From Rhizobium sp. BK399 (GTDB lineage Bacteria; Pseudomonadota; Alphaproteobacteria; Rhizobiales; Rhizobiaceae), in the NCBI RefSeq assembly GCF_014194695.1, contig NZ_JACIAH010000007.1, positions 62,001 through 126,000 of the forward strand: a stretch of DNA of 64,000 nucleotides, given 5' to 3'. Below are positions 1 to 8,426 of the stretch, piece by piece. The notes under the pieces are model-generated. The model searched no databases. It had not been told where the DNA came from and worked only from the letters and a program-made list of their open reading frames with translations. Every line of letters starts with the position of its first letter. Positions within the stretch are counted from its first letter, which is position 1. The translations under genes were made by a program, and so were the position numbers.

Positions 1-966
1 ACCATATTCGGAGAGTCAGCAGGTGGCGGCTCGGTGATGGCACACATGATATCGCCGCTATCACGAGGACTTTTCCAGGCAGCCATTTTGCAGTCGCCGA
101 CCCTCCCCACCGCGCGTGCGCGAAGCTTGCAGCAGCCGTCATTGAAACAAGCCGAGAAAATCGCGTTGGACTACGCAAAGTCTCTCGGAATTGCTGGCAG
201 CGATTCAGCCGCTCTGGCGGCGCTCCGGGCGCTGCCTGCTGAAAAGCTGACGGAGGGTGCGTCTGCCCAAGCGGTGCTGACAGGAATGTCGACGGGTAAG
301 CCCATTGTCGGCGTCTCCGGTCCGATCGTGGATGGGCGGTTCTTGCTCGAAACACCCGAAGCGGCCTTCGCAGCACGACGGCAGGCGTCAGTGCCCGTCA
401 TTGTGGGTGCGGATAGCCTTGGTCTTGGCATCGGTCAGGCGGCGTCGAAAGACGACCTCTTCCAGATGTTCGGAGAGCAGGCAGCGGAAGCCCGTGCGCT
501 TTATGACCCAGACAATCAGGAGACGCTTGATGCGCTGAAACAGCGGGTCCTCGCCGACAAGACGATTATTGAACCGTCTCGCCATCTCGCTGACGAGATG
601 CTCCGAGCGGGTCAGCCGACGTGGTGGTATCGTTTTTCCTATGTCGCCGAGGCCCTGCGCAACGATCCGACATGGAAAGGCACTCCGCACGGCTCCGAAT
701 TTCCCTATACGTTCGATATTCCTGCCGCGTTGGTGAAAGGCAAAGTTACGCCAGCCGACTGGGCCATGGCCGCGCTGGCGAGTGCTTATTGGGTTGATTT
801 TGCAACGAAGGGTGATCCCAACGGCGGATCCCGGCCGAATTGGCCAATCTACGATCCCAATGTCGATAAAGTCATGAGATTCACCAATGGCGGCGCGCTT
901 GTAGCGCCCGATCCGCTGAAACGCAGGCTTGATCTCTGGCAACGATATTGGAACGAACAGAACTGA
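1..966 (+). CDS. Type B carboxylesterase, C-terminal part (cut by window start)
   Basis: The frame is open from base 1, so the N-terminus lies outside the window; 321 residues are visible. The visible part begins with the nucleophile elbow GESAGG (residues 4-9), which gives the serine of an alpha/beta-hydrolase of the carboxylesterase type B family. A catalytic histidine is likely in TPHGSEFPY near residue 225. The family acid normally sits in a GxNxxEG motif; the corresponding stretch here reads GADSLGLG, so the acid is not obvious. Such enzymes hydrolyse carboxylic esters and are often secreted, but the signal region cannot be seen. The substrate is unknown. The next gene starts 128 bases downstream and is probably independent. 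Confidence 0.85.
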   Translation, partial: TIFGESAGGGSVMAHMISPLSRGLFQAAILQSPTLPTARARSLQQPSLKQAEKIALDYAKSLGIAGSDSAALAALRALPAEKLTEGASAQAVLTGMSTGKPIVGVSGPIVDGRFLLETPEAAFAARRQASVPVIVGADSLGLGIGQAASKDDLFQMFGEQAAEARALYDPDNQETLDALKQRVLADKTIIEPSRHLADEMLRAGQPTWWYRFSYVAEALRNDPTWKGTPHGSEFPYTFDIPAALVKGKVTPADWAMAALASAYWVDFATKGDPNGGSRPNWPIYDPNVDKVMRFTNGGALVAPDPLKRRLDLWQRYWNEQN

Positions 967-1094
967 CGGGTCAGGCGCTGCGGTTCAGAGGGCTTGGCCG
1001 GTGTTGTGCCGCAAGTGGCGACGCGAGATTTTTGGACAATTCTATTTCTGGTGCTATGTCTTGAAAGCGGTTTGAGGCGAAGCGCGGAGCGCGC

Positions 1095-2747
1095 ATGTCG
1101 ACAGCGGTTGCCATTCTGGGGGGTATCGGGCTGTTCTTGCTCGGTATGACCGTCATGACCGACGGCCTAAAGGCGCTGGCGGGATCGGCGCTGCGCACCG
1201 TGCTAGGCAAGGCCGCTGCAACACCGCTTTCGGGCGCTTTTTGGGGCGCGATCGTCACTCTGCTCGTCCAGTCGTCAAGCGCTGTGACGATGACGACGAT
1301 TGGCCTTGTCAGCGCCGGACTCCTGACCTTCCCGCAAGGACTCGGCCTCGTATTTGGAGCAAATGTCGGCACGACGGGAACCGCCTGGCTCGTGGCGCTG
1401 ATCGGTGTGCGCGTCTCGCTTTCGACCTACGCCTTGCCGATCATCTTCTTTGGCGCGCTGGCGAAGTTGCTTGGTGGTCGGCGGATCGCGGCCATCGGCG
1501 GCGCCCTCGCGGGATTTGCGCTGGTTCTCTATGGTTTGACAACGTTGCAGCAGGGCATGGGCGGCTTGGCCGAGACCCTGCATCCGTCCGACCTGCCCGC
1601 TGTCCTCGGCACGCCGGGTGTCGGCTGGATGGAGGGCTCGGTCGGCCTCTTAAGCCTTATCGTCGTCGGCTTGGCGATGACGGCAGTCATGCAGTCCTCG
1701 ACAGCGTCGATCGCCGTGACCATCTCGGCTTTCTACGCCGGTGCGGTCGGCCTCGAGCAGGGCGCGGCCCTGATCATCGGTCAAAACATCGGGACGGCGA
1801 CCAGCTCCGCCTTGGCGGCCATTGGCGCCAGCGCAACGGCCAAGCGCCTGGCTCTTGCCTATGTCCTGTTCAAGCTCATCGCAGCACTCATCGCAATCGT
1901 CGCCTTTCCTTTCACGGCGCCGCTGATGCGGGCCTTTACCGCATCGATCGATGGGATGACGCTGCTGGCTGCCTACCATACGGCCTATAATGTGGTCGGC
2001 GTCGCAGTGCTCCTTCCTGCGACGGAGTGGTTCACCCGCACGGTCGAGCGGCTCTTGCCCTCCAAGCAGACGGCACTTCAGCAAGCGCTCGATCCAAGCG
2101 CGCTCGCCAGTCCGGTGATCGCCGTCGAAACCGCACGCCGTGTCATAGCCGGCGTTCTCGGAAGGATCGCGGCCGCCGTTTCCGCGACCCTTTCCGGCGG
2201 CGGCACGCAGTCAACCGAGGCCAACGACGCGGCCGCGCTTCTGGAAGTGCGGGCGTTCCTCTCCGAACTGAGTGCCGGTCCAGAGACGGACGCTGAGCGC
2301 CAGCGTATGACGAGCACGCTCCACGCACTCGACCACGCCTCCCGCCTCCTCGAAAGCTTGGCCGACGGCGGTCCGCTAAGACATCCGGCCGAGGCAACAG
2401 ATGGCCTCCGCACCACCGATCTTTGCACACGCACCATGCGTGCGGTGGAGGCAATCGCCGGTTCCATCACCTCGGAATGTGCTCTGACCATAAAAGCCAC
2501 CCCCATCGGCTGGAACGTCTCGGCCGAGGTCGCCGTGGCGCTCGCTGACGCCGAGGCTGCTGCAAGCGCGCTAGAAGTCCTGCAGCGCAACCATCGCGCC
2601 GCCATCCTCGCATCCGTTGCCCCAGGCGAGCTGACGGCGGCGGACGCATTTGCGCGGATCGATGCTGCCCGACGGCTGGACCGGATCGCTCATCACGCCT
2701 GGCGCGCGGCCGTCCATCTCCTCGGTCGTGGTGCAAATGCCGATTGA
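1095..2747 (+). CDS. Na+/phosphate cotransporter family protein (NptA/YjbB type)
   Basis: This is a 550-residue inner-membrane protein. Two copies of the Na/Pi-cotransporter repeat are visible, each with a QSS motif: QSSSAVTMTT near residue 57 and QSSTASIAVT near residue 200. Each is followed by a GxNxGT motif (GANVGTTGT, GQNIGTATS). Eight or so hydrophobic segments fill residues 1-330. The remaining 200 residues are soluble and helical, as in the PhoU-like tail of bacterial NptA/YjbB proteins. The family moves phosphate with sodium; bacterial members can work as exporters. The ATG has a weak CGGAG ribosome site. No phosphate-regulon gene lies beside it, so its regulation is open. Confidence 0.88.
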   Translation: MSTAVAILGGIGLFLLGMTVMTDGLKALAGSALRTVLGKAAATPLSGAFWGAIVTLLVQSSSAVTMTTIGLVSAGLLTFPQGLGLVFGANVGTTGTAWLVALIGVRVSLSTYALPIIFFGALAKLLGGRRIAAIGGALAGFALVLYGLTTLQQGMGGLAETLHPSDLPAVLGTPGVGWMEGSVGLLSLIVVGLAMTAVMQSSTASIAVTISAFYAGAVGLEQGAALIIGQNIGTATSSALAAIGASATAKRLALAYVLFKLIAALIAIVAFPFTAPLMRAFTASIDGMTLLAAYHTAYNVVGVAVLLPATEWFTRTVERLLPSKQTALQQALDPSALASPVIAVETARRVIAGVLGRIAAAVSATLSGGGTQSTEANDAAALLEVRAFLSELSAGPETDAERQRMTSTLHALDHASRLLESLADGGPLRHPAEATDGLRTTDLCTRTMRAVEAIAGSITSECALTIKATPIGWNVSAEVAVALADAEAAASALEVLQRNHRAAILASVAPGELTAADAFARIDAARRLDRIAHHAWRAAVHLLGRGANAD

Positions 2748-3068
2748 GGCGTGTCGTGAGCCGACGCGAGCGGGCAAGATACGGCGTTGCCGCTCTTTTT
2801 TGAGAGGAGAGACCTCGGCGGGGGTTCCGCGACAACCACCGAGGTCTCCCTGTACCCCTTCGAGAAGAATTCTTGAGGTAGAGCGCGCAGCGATTTTGGA
2901 AACCCAATGACGACGCATAAATTGAGTCAACCGGCGTGCGGGGCGATGCCATCGTCACAAGCGGACCGGCTTGTCGCTCCGTCGCTATCCTTGCCAAACG
3001 CAAAACACCCAGCCCGGCTATTGTGCTAGATTGCGTCATCACGTGCTTCCGTTGCGGAGGGATCGAGA
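2748..3068. other. 321-bp intergenic stretch with one perfect inverted repeat
   Basis: I see no credible gene here. The stretch separates the Na/Pi transporter from the first nucleotide cyclase and must hold the cyclase promoter. Its one clear structure is the inverted repeat annotated separately at 2809-2848. Confidence 0.6.
2809..2848. repeat. Perfect 10-bp inverted repeat with 20-bp spacer
   Basis: GAGACCTCGG (2809-2818) and its exact reverse complement (2839-2848) flank a 20-base GC-rich spacer. No T-run follows it on either strand (a T-run precedes it on the plus strand), so it is not a standard intrinsic terminator for the upstream transporter. A regulator site, an RNA hairpin or a remnant of a small repeat element are all possible. 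Confidence 0.6.
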
Positions 3069-4829
3069 ATGCAGCGCAAGCTGGCCACGATCATGGTCGG
3101 GGATTTCGTCGGCTCCACCCCTGCTATGGAAACGGACGAGGAAGGGGCAATTGTCCGAATCGATGCCGTCCTCGACACGGTTCGTTCGGTCGTCCGGCGT
3201 CATGACGGCCGTGTCTTCGGCACCGCAGGCGACGCCCTGCTCGCCGAGTTCAGCAGCCCTGTCAACGCGCTGAGGTGCGCGATCGCGGCGCGTGCCGAGA
3301 TCGCCGCCATGCCTGGATCGAGCGGTGGCGAGATGCGTTTCGGCCTCCACGTTGCAGATGTCGTCGTGGTCGGCACGGACCTGCGCGGCGACGGGGTGAA
3401 CATCGCCGCCCGCATCGAGACGTCGGCTCAACCTGGCGCAATCGAGGTTTCAGGGCTGCTATACGACCAGGTCCGGCGGGTGTCGCCATGCGGGTTCGAA
3501 GATACCGGCGAACGGCAGCTGAAGGGCATTATCGAGCCGATCCGGGTCTACCGGGTCACCGAACTGGTGGACCGCCACGTGTTTCAGTTCGCTCCAACGC
3601 GTTCCACGCCGAATGCGGCCCAATCTCCTCGTACGAACTCGATCGCAGTGGCGCGCTTCGACATTGCACCCGGCGCTGTCGTGGATCAATCTTTCCTGGC
3701 GGAAGGCATTACCGACGACCTCACACTGGAGCTTAGCCGCCTGAAGGGATTGTTTGTCAGTTCCCGCTCCGCGGCAACCGCCCTGACGACCAAAGACCCG
3801 GTCGAGATCGGCCGCCTACTCGGCGTTGGCTATGTCATCAGCGGTTCCATCCGGCAAGCGGGTGACGAGATGCGGATCAACATCCAGTTGACGGAAACTG
3901 GTGAGGGTCTGGTCATCTGGTCCGATCGCATCACGCGTCCGTTTCGCGAATTGCTCGATGTCATGGACGAGATCATCGCGCGCGTTGCAGCCACCGTCTC
4001 TGGACGGGTCGAGCAGTCGGAACTTGCTGCGGCTCGGTTGAAGCGTCCGGAAAACATGACCGCCTACGAGTATTATCTGCGCGGACTTGACCATCACCGC
4101 CTGATTGGCGTCTCGGATAGTCACATCCACGAAGCCATGGCCTGGTTCGAGCGCTCCATGACCACGGACCCCGGGTTCGGCCGGCCTTTCGGCATGCACG
4201 TCTGCTCATGGAGCAACCTGCCAAGTTTTGACCTCCAGAAGGCGGAACAGCAGGTCGCACACGCGCTCGCCCTCGATCCCACGGACCCTGAAGCCCATCG
4301 CATCATGGGCGCGATCAAGATGAAGTCAGGCGATTTCGTTTCGGCGCGTTACCATCATATCCGTGCGCATGAACTCGCCCCGAACGACGCCTATATTCTC
4401 GGCCGCAGCGCGGCGTTCTATGTTTATGCCGGAGAGCCTGAGCGCGCCCTCGAAATGCTTGATCGCGCCGAGACGCTCGATCCCTTCCTGCCAGTCTGGA
4501 TCACCGAGGAGCGAGTGGCGGCCCTCTACGCGCTGGGTCGTTTCGACGACATGCTGCGCGTCGCGCTCACACTGCCCTTCCAGACGAGGAGGACGTCGCT
4601 CTACCAGATCGCTGCCTGCATGGCCTGCGGCAACACGGCACGGGCTGAGCTTCTGGTTCGGCAGGCGCTTTCGCTCGATCCCGGTCTCTCGGCAGTCTAC
4701 ATCAGGATGCAGGAAACCTATGCGGACACGTCGATCACGGAGACCATGATCCAGCGCAATTGCGATGCCGGCTTGCCATTGACGCCGCGGAAGCCCGCGG
4801 TCCGGAAGAAATCGCTCTTGCTGAGATGA
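3069..4829 (+). CDS. Class III adenylate/guanylate cyclase with TolB-like and TPR regions
   Basis: The 586-residue protein starts at an ATG with a good GGAGG site. Residues 1-165 are a class III cyclase domain. The first metal Asp is in MVGDFVGST (residue 12), the second in TAGDALLAEF, and the Asn and Arg that stabilise the transition state are in GVNIAAR. The Lys that normally selects adenine before the second metal Asp is Gly here (VFGTAGD). Residues 195-310 resemble the TolB-like domain common in rhizobial cyclases, and residues 325-560 form TPR repeats. It is cytoplasmic by sequence, with no membrane segment. It would make cAMP or another cyclic nucleotide. The last 20 residues are basic and may reflect a small frameshift. 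It converges on a second cyclase. Confidence 0.85.
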   Translation: MQRKLATIMVGDFVGSTPAMETDEEGAIVRIDAVLDTVRSVVRRHDGRVFGTAGDALLAEFSSPVNALRCAIAARAEIAAMPGSSGGEMRFGLHVADVVVVGTDLRGDGVNIAARIETSAQPGAIEVSGLLYDQVRRVSPCGFEDTGERQLKGIIEPIRVYRVTELVDRHVFQFAPTRSTPNAAQSPRTNSIAVARFDIAPGAVVDQSFLAEGITDDLTLELSRLKGLFVSSRSAATALTTKDPVEIGRLLGVGYVISGSIRQAGDEMRINIQLTETGEGLVIWSDRITRPFRELLDVMDEIIARVAATVSGRVEQSELAAARLKRPENMTAYEYYLRGLDHHRLIGVSDSHIHEAMAWFERSMTTDPGFGRPFGMHVCSWSNLPSFDLQKAEQQVAHALALDPTDPEAHRIMGAIKMKSGDFVSARYHHIRAHELAPNDAYILGRSAAFYVYAGEPERALEMLDRAETLDPFLPVWITEERVAALYALGRFDDMLRVALTLPFQTRRTSLYQIAACMACGNTARAELLVRQALSLDPGLSAVYIRMQETYADTSITETMIQRNCDAGLPLTPRKPAVRKKSLLLR

Positions 4830-4861
4830 CGAGCGCCGAGCAGCGTGCCTTCGCGTTCAGC

Positions 4862-6268
4862 TCACGACAGGGCGAAGATCCTTACCTCTCTCCCGATGCC
4901 GTGAAGCTCCTCCATCCGGGAGACCGAGCTGATGCCGCTATCTCGCAGGATCTCCGAAACGTGGGCGTCCCCGACAATCGCTTCCGTCGTCAGGATCACG
5001 TTTGGATCGGCAAGGCCCTGCACGCGCGACGCGATATTGACCGTCTGGCCGAAGTAGTCCTGCCGGTCGTTCAGGTTGACGGCAAGGCATGGTCCCTCAT
5101 GGATGCCGATCTTCAGGAGGAGATCGTCGCTGCCATGTTCGGCATTCAATTGAAGCATCGCCTCCCGCATCCGCAGGGCGGCCGCAACCGCGCGGTCGGG
5201 GCTCGGGAAAGTCGCCATCACAGCATCGCCAATCGTCTTGACGACCGCTCCGGCCTCCGTGGCGACGATCTCGTGAAGAACCCTGAAATGGGCCCGCACC
5301 AGGTCGAAAGCGGCGAGATCCCCCACACGCTCGTAGAGGGCGGTCGAGCCTCTGAGGTCCGTGAAAAGGAACGTCAGGCTTGTGATCTTCAGCCGCTGGT
5401 CGACGTCAAGCGTGTCGGTCCGGTAGATGTCGCGGAAGCTCTGGTTCGTCAGCAGACGCTTGGCCGTCAGGAATGGTCGCCTGCTGCCCAATAGGTTATG
5501 CAGGTCGTCTCCAGCGACGCAGATGTTCGGTACAACTCTGCGATCGGTGTGGTTCTCGAGGGCGATCCGCAGAGGGCCTGGACGGAGCGTTAGCGTATCG
5601 CTCAACGCATGCCCGCGACTGATGACCATCGAGAGGTTCTGCCGTTCGCCGGTCGGCTCGCCCTGCACGTCGATGAACTGCGCCGAATGTGTTACCGCAT
5701 CGAAAATGATGACGAATTGTGCCGGCAGTCGTACGGAGACGAAAGCCTTCTCGCCCGGATCCAGCTCGATGATCTCCAAGAGGATTCGTCCGAAGATCGC
5801 TTCGAAGTCCTCTGGCAAATCGACGCCGGAGCTGAAGAAGATTTGACGGTAGTACTCCAGCGGAGGTAGCCGATCGGGATCATGGGCAGCGATCCGGCGC
5901 ACGCGCGGACTGACCGTGAATGTCACCTCGACCATCTCGTCGAGCGTTGGCTCGTAGCCAGCTGCACAGAGCGCGCAATGGTAGCTCTCCTGGTCGACGG
6001 TCTTGAGGGTCGCGCCGGTGTCAAGGACTCCACCACAACCTGGACAAAGGACATTCCAGGTCATCTCGAACACGCCCAGACGGGCCGCATGCAGCAGCGC
6101 CGCGATCGTTTTCTCTTCATCGAGATGATGTGCCTTTGCGAAGGCCAGCGCATTGATGCGATTGAGATCCCGATCCGAGCCGCGCATGACTGCGTTCTCG
6201 ATGCACTCGACCGTCTGCCGGTCGGCCGCCTGTCGCAGGGCGGCAAAAAGCGCGTCCACTTCACTCAT
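4862..6268 (-). CDS. Class III adenylate/guanylate cyclase with N-terminal DUF5939-type region
   Basis: I chose the ATG at 6268 (468 residues) because a GAGAGG site sits 8 bases upstream; the open frame continues further but without such a site. Residues 1-290 hold a CPGCGG...CALC pair that could bind zinc, a layout seen in DUF5939 proteins. The C-terminal 175 residues are a complete cyclase domain: metal Asp in FTDLRGST, substrate Lys and second metal Asp in VKTIGDAVMATF, specificity Asp in DYFGQ and transition-state Asn/Arg in VNIASR. Unlike the convergent neighbour it keeps the adenine-selecting Lys, so adenylate cyclase activity is likely. The two cyclase genes end 32 bases apart, tail to tail. 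Confidence 0.87.
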   Translation of the reverse strand: MSEVDALFAALRQAADRQTVECIENAVMRGSDRDLNRINALAFAKAHHLDEEKTIAALLHAARLGVFEMTWNVLCPGCGGVLDTGATLKTVDQESYHCALCAAGYEPTLDEMVEVTFTVSPRVRRIAAHDPDRLPPLEYYRQIFFSSGVDLPEDFEAIFGRILLEIIELDPGEKAFVSVRLPAQFVIIFDAVTHSAQFIDVQGEPTGERQNLSMVISRGHALSDTLTLRPGPLRIALENHTDRRVVPNICVAGDDLHNLLGSRRPFLTAKRLLTNQSFRDIYRTDTLDVDQRLKITSLTFLFTDLRGSTALYERVGDLAAFDLVRAHFRVLHEIVATEAGAVVKTIGDAVMATFPSPDRAVAAALRMREAMLQLNAEHGSDDLLLKIGIHEGPCLAVNLNDRQDYFGQTVNIASRVQGLADPNVILTTEAIVGDAHVSEILRDSGISSVSRMEELHGIGREVRIFALS

Positions 6269-6664
6269 CAGACAAGCCTCTCTGCGCCTGGTCCCACGAC
6301 GGACGGCGCAGGAGCAGAAATCATAACACGGGAACGCCCTGATAGAAATCTTGACACCTGACACTGCCCCCTAGCACTCCGGCGTATGCGCTGCGGATTA
6401 CTACCTGGACTGGAGCCAAGTCGCCAGATCTTTGCGCCGCGGAAACCCAGGCGCCCGGTGCGAAAATTGCATCGGCCGGCGAAAACTCAGCTCCCAGCGG
6501 ATCAGTCGTCCGGCAACCACCGACAACCGGTTCCCGCGCACTGCGCGCAGCACAGTCGTTGTAACTTTCTTTTTCACAGGGTCTTGTAACTATGATTTTC
6601 ATAGTCAATTAGGGTCTTGTTGAAGCCAGTTCAACGACCGCGTTGCAAGCCAAGGAGATGACCA
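6269..6664. other. 396-bp divergent intergenic region (cyclase / isochorismatase)
   Basis: No gene is supported here. The region separates the divergent cyclase and hydrolase genes and must contain both promoters. The part next to the hydrolase carries the 25-bp-period repeat and palindrome annotated at 6559-6605; the rest shows nothing clear. Confidence 0.55.
6559..6605. promoter_or_regulatory. Probable operator: tandem 18-bp repeat plus 7-bp palindrome
   Basis: An 18-base unit beginning TTGTAACT and ending TTTTCA occurs at 6559-6576 and again at 6584-6601, 25 bases apart, with 15 of 18 positions the same. The second copy leads into a perfect palindrome, ACTATGA-TTT-TCATAGT (6589-6605). AGGGTCTTGT is also repeated around it. 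This sits 60 bases upstream of the hydrolase start. Two or more helical turns of spacing and a palindrome are typical of a repressor that binds side by side; HxlR-type factors have sites of this look, but no such gene is in the window. Confidence 0.6.
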
Positions 6665-7297
6665 ATGGTTGACGCCACCTACCCTCGAGAGCAAACCGCA
6701 TTCCTTCTTGTCGATCCGTACAACGATTTCCTGTCCGAAGGCGGAAAGGTTCATCCACATATCAAGCCAATCGCCGATGAGGTGGGGCTTCTTGATAACC
6801 TCCGCCGTTTGGATGGTGCCGTGCGATCGGTGGGCATCCAGGTGGCCATCGTTCCCCACCGTCGGTGGGAGCCCGGCGACTATGAGGATTGGGATCACCC
6901 AAATCCGACGCAGCAATTGATCATGCACCGCCACAGCTTCGCGCGCGGTGAGTGGGGCGGCGAATGGCACCCCGATTTTGCGCCGAAGCCCGGCGACATC
7001 GTCGCCAAGGAACACTGGGGTCAAAGCGGGTTTGCCAACACCGATCTCGACATGCGGCTGAAGCAGAAGGGTATCACCCATGTGATCGTGGTCGGATTGC
7101 TCGCCAACACCTGCATCGAGTCCACTGCCCGTTTCGCGATGGAACTCGGTTATCACGTGACCCTTGTGACCGACGCAACGGCCGCCTTCTCGCACGCGAT
7201 GATGCATGCGGCGCATGAGTTGAACGGTCCGACGTTCGCGCACTCAATCCTGACAACAGCGGAACTGATCGAGGCTTTGCCTGAGGCGCAAGGCTAA
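6665..7297 (+). CDS. Isochorismatase-family cysteine hydrolase
   Basis: The 210-residue protein has an excellent AAGGAG site directly upstream of its ATG. The family triad is visible: Asp in LVDPYNDF near residue 16, Lys in VAKEHWGQSG near residue 115 and Cys in LLANTCIEST near residue 151. The family cleaves isochorismate, nicotinamide or related amides and N-carbamoyl compounds; nothing in the sequence fixes the substrate. It has no signal peptide and should be cytoplasmic. Its promoter carries an unusual repeat-palindrome operator. A decayed epimerase-like frame follows 29 bases downstream, which suggests that this was once a two-gene operon. Confidence 0.88.
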   Translation: MVDATYPREQTAFLLVDPYNDFLSEGGKVHPHIKPIADEVGLLDNLRRLDGAVRSVGIQVAIVPHRRWEPGDYEDWDHPNPTQQLIMHRHSFARGEWGGEWHPDFAPKPGDIVAKEHWGQSGFANTDLDMRLKQKGITHVIVVGLLANTCIESTARFAMELGYHVTLVTDATAAFSHAMMHAAHELNGPTFAHSILTTAELIEALPEAQG

Positions 7298-7326
7298 ACC
7301 CAAAACGGAACCTGAAAGGTACGGCA

Positions 7327-7521
7327 ATGAAAGAGACACCAAAGGCTGAGAGCGATGCCATGTCGGGGCTCCGGCGCCCGGTCATCTTCGGTGCGGAAGT
7401 GCGTCAGGCGCTCGAAGCCGCGAAGCCTGAGGTCGTCATTAATCAGCTCCCCTGACTCCCGGCCCACCGGCTAAGCGTCGATGACGCGCTCAAAAGGCCG
7501 GTGCGAAGGTCGTCTATCATG
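7327..7521 (+). pseudogene. Remnant of an NAD-dependent epimerase-like gene
   Basis: A GAAAGG site precedes an ATG at 7327. The 42 codons that follow end in EAAKPEVVINQLP and a TGA at 7453. In NAD-dependent epimerases the stretch after the second strand reads much like kPdVVinQLtsLPah; reading straight through the stop here gives L-P-A-H-R in the same frame, so the TGA sits where a Ser is expected. The frame then degrades and ends at 7521, overlapping the tail of the convergent GFA gene. The N-terminal Rossmann GxxGxxG is also missing. The identification rests on a short motif and is only moderately secure. Confidence 0.42.
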
Positions 7522-8083
7522 ACCTCTCACTAACGGGAGCCGCCAACCACAAGGCGAAGGCATCTCTCGGCTCCTCTCCGCGACCATGGCTCTGGAAGTC
7601 TTGAGGGCAACGGCCGAGAAGACGAGGGAGCGACGCCGTTGCCAATGAGGACAAGGAAGGCTTCACATCCCCCCAATCCCGCCGGTCTGGAAGACCTTCG
7701 AAATGCTTCACAGTGTCGTCGAGCTGCACCCACGCATGTTTCGATTGCTCGAAGACGGACATGGCAGGCGGCGCGTAGGCAGGGTCGGCAAACGCGCCGA
7801 CCCCCACACCGATCCAGGACGGCGCACCATCGGCCTTCCAATAGACGGTCGAACCGCAGGTCGGGCAAAAATACATATGAACCTTGCGGCCGCTATCGGC
7901 AGTGCGAATGAATTCGGTCGACGTCCCGCATATTTCGACACAATCGATTGCATAGAACGAATTGGCGCTGAACGGTGCGCCCGTTCTTCGCTGACACGCG
8001 AGACAGTGACACAGCGCCGTCAATAGTGGTGGTTCGCTAACGGCCGGTCTGAGAGCGCCACAGGCGCATTGGGCATCGGCCAT
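7517..8083 (-). CDS. GFA-family (glutathione-dependent formaldehyde-activating / CENP-V-like) protein
   Basis: The ATG has a GGAAGGAG site 5 bases upstream. Zinc ligands of the GFA fold are visible: CACGA near residue 6, CHCLACQ near residue 26 and YFCPTCGS near residue 71. The conserved W-x-G-x-G (SWIGVGVGAF) follows. GFA proteins are about 130-140 residues; this one has 188. The last 45 residues are unlike the family and run over the decayed epimerase remnant, so the original stop may have been lost. Family members bind zinc and some bind glutathione, but a formaldehyde role should not be assumed. Confidence 0.82.
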   Translation of the reverse strand: MADAQCACGALRPAVSEPPLLTALCHCLACQRRTGAPFSANSFYAIDCVEICGTSTEFIRTADSGRKVHMYFCPTCGSTVYWKADGAPSWIGVGVGAFADPAYAPPAMSVFEQSKHAWVQLDDTVKHFEGLPDRRDWGDVKPSLSSLATASLPRLLGRCPQDFQSHGRGEEPRDAFALWLAAPVSERS

Positions 8084-8426
8084 AAAAACTCCTTCCGCTT
8101 ACGCGGTGAGATCAATCGAGCTGTGAGGGGTGTAACGCAGGCCCGAACCGCAATTCATGCGAAGGGGCGGAGCCCTGATGCAATGTCGGCCTACTAAACA
8201 TGAATGTAGACCGCGGACCGCCGAAGTCTAGTGGACCGCCTAGTACTACGAGCGGCGAGCGCCGGATCTCATACGACGAGCAACCTTTGGCGATCGTCGC
8301 CGGAGAGGCTGGTCCGGAATTTTCGTTGCGTTATGCTTGGTGGGCATCGCTTGGCAATTGCGTTTCGCGGGAACGCGCCCTTTAGTAGAGCTGGTCGTGG
8401 CAAACGGTGTATCAGGGCACAAGCGC
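8084..8426. other. 343-bp divergent intergenic region (GFA / antiporter)
   Basis: The region must hold promoters for both divergent genes. I see an eight-base direct repeat GGACCGCC (around 8214 and 8231) but no palindrome, RNA gene or convincing short frame. An upstream in-frame ATG of the antiporter lies at 8337, but the antiporter family begins later. Confidence 0.4.
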
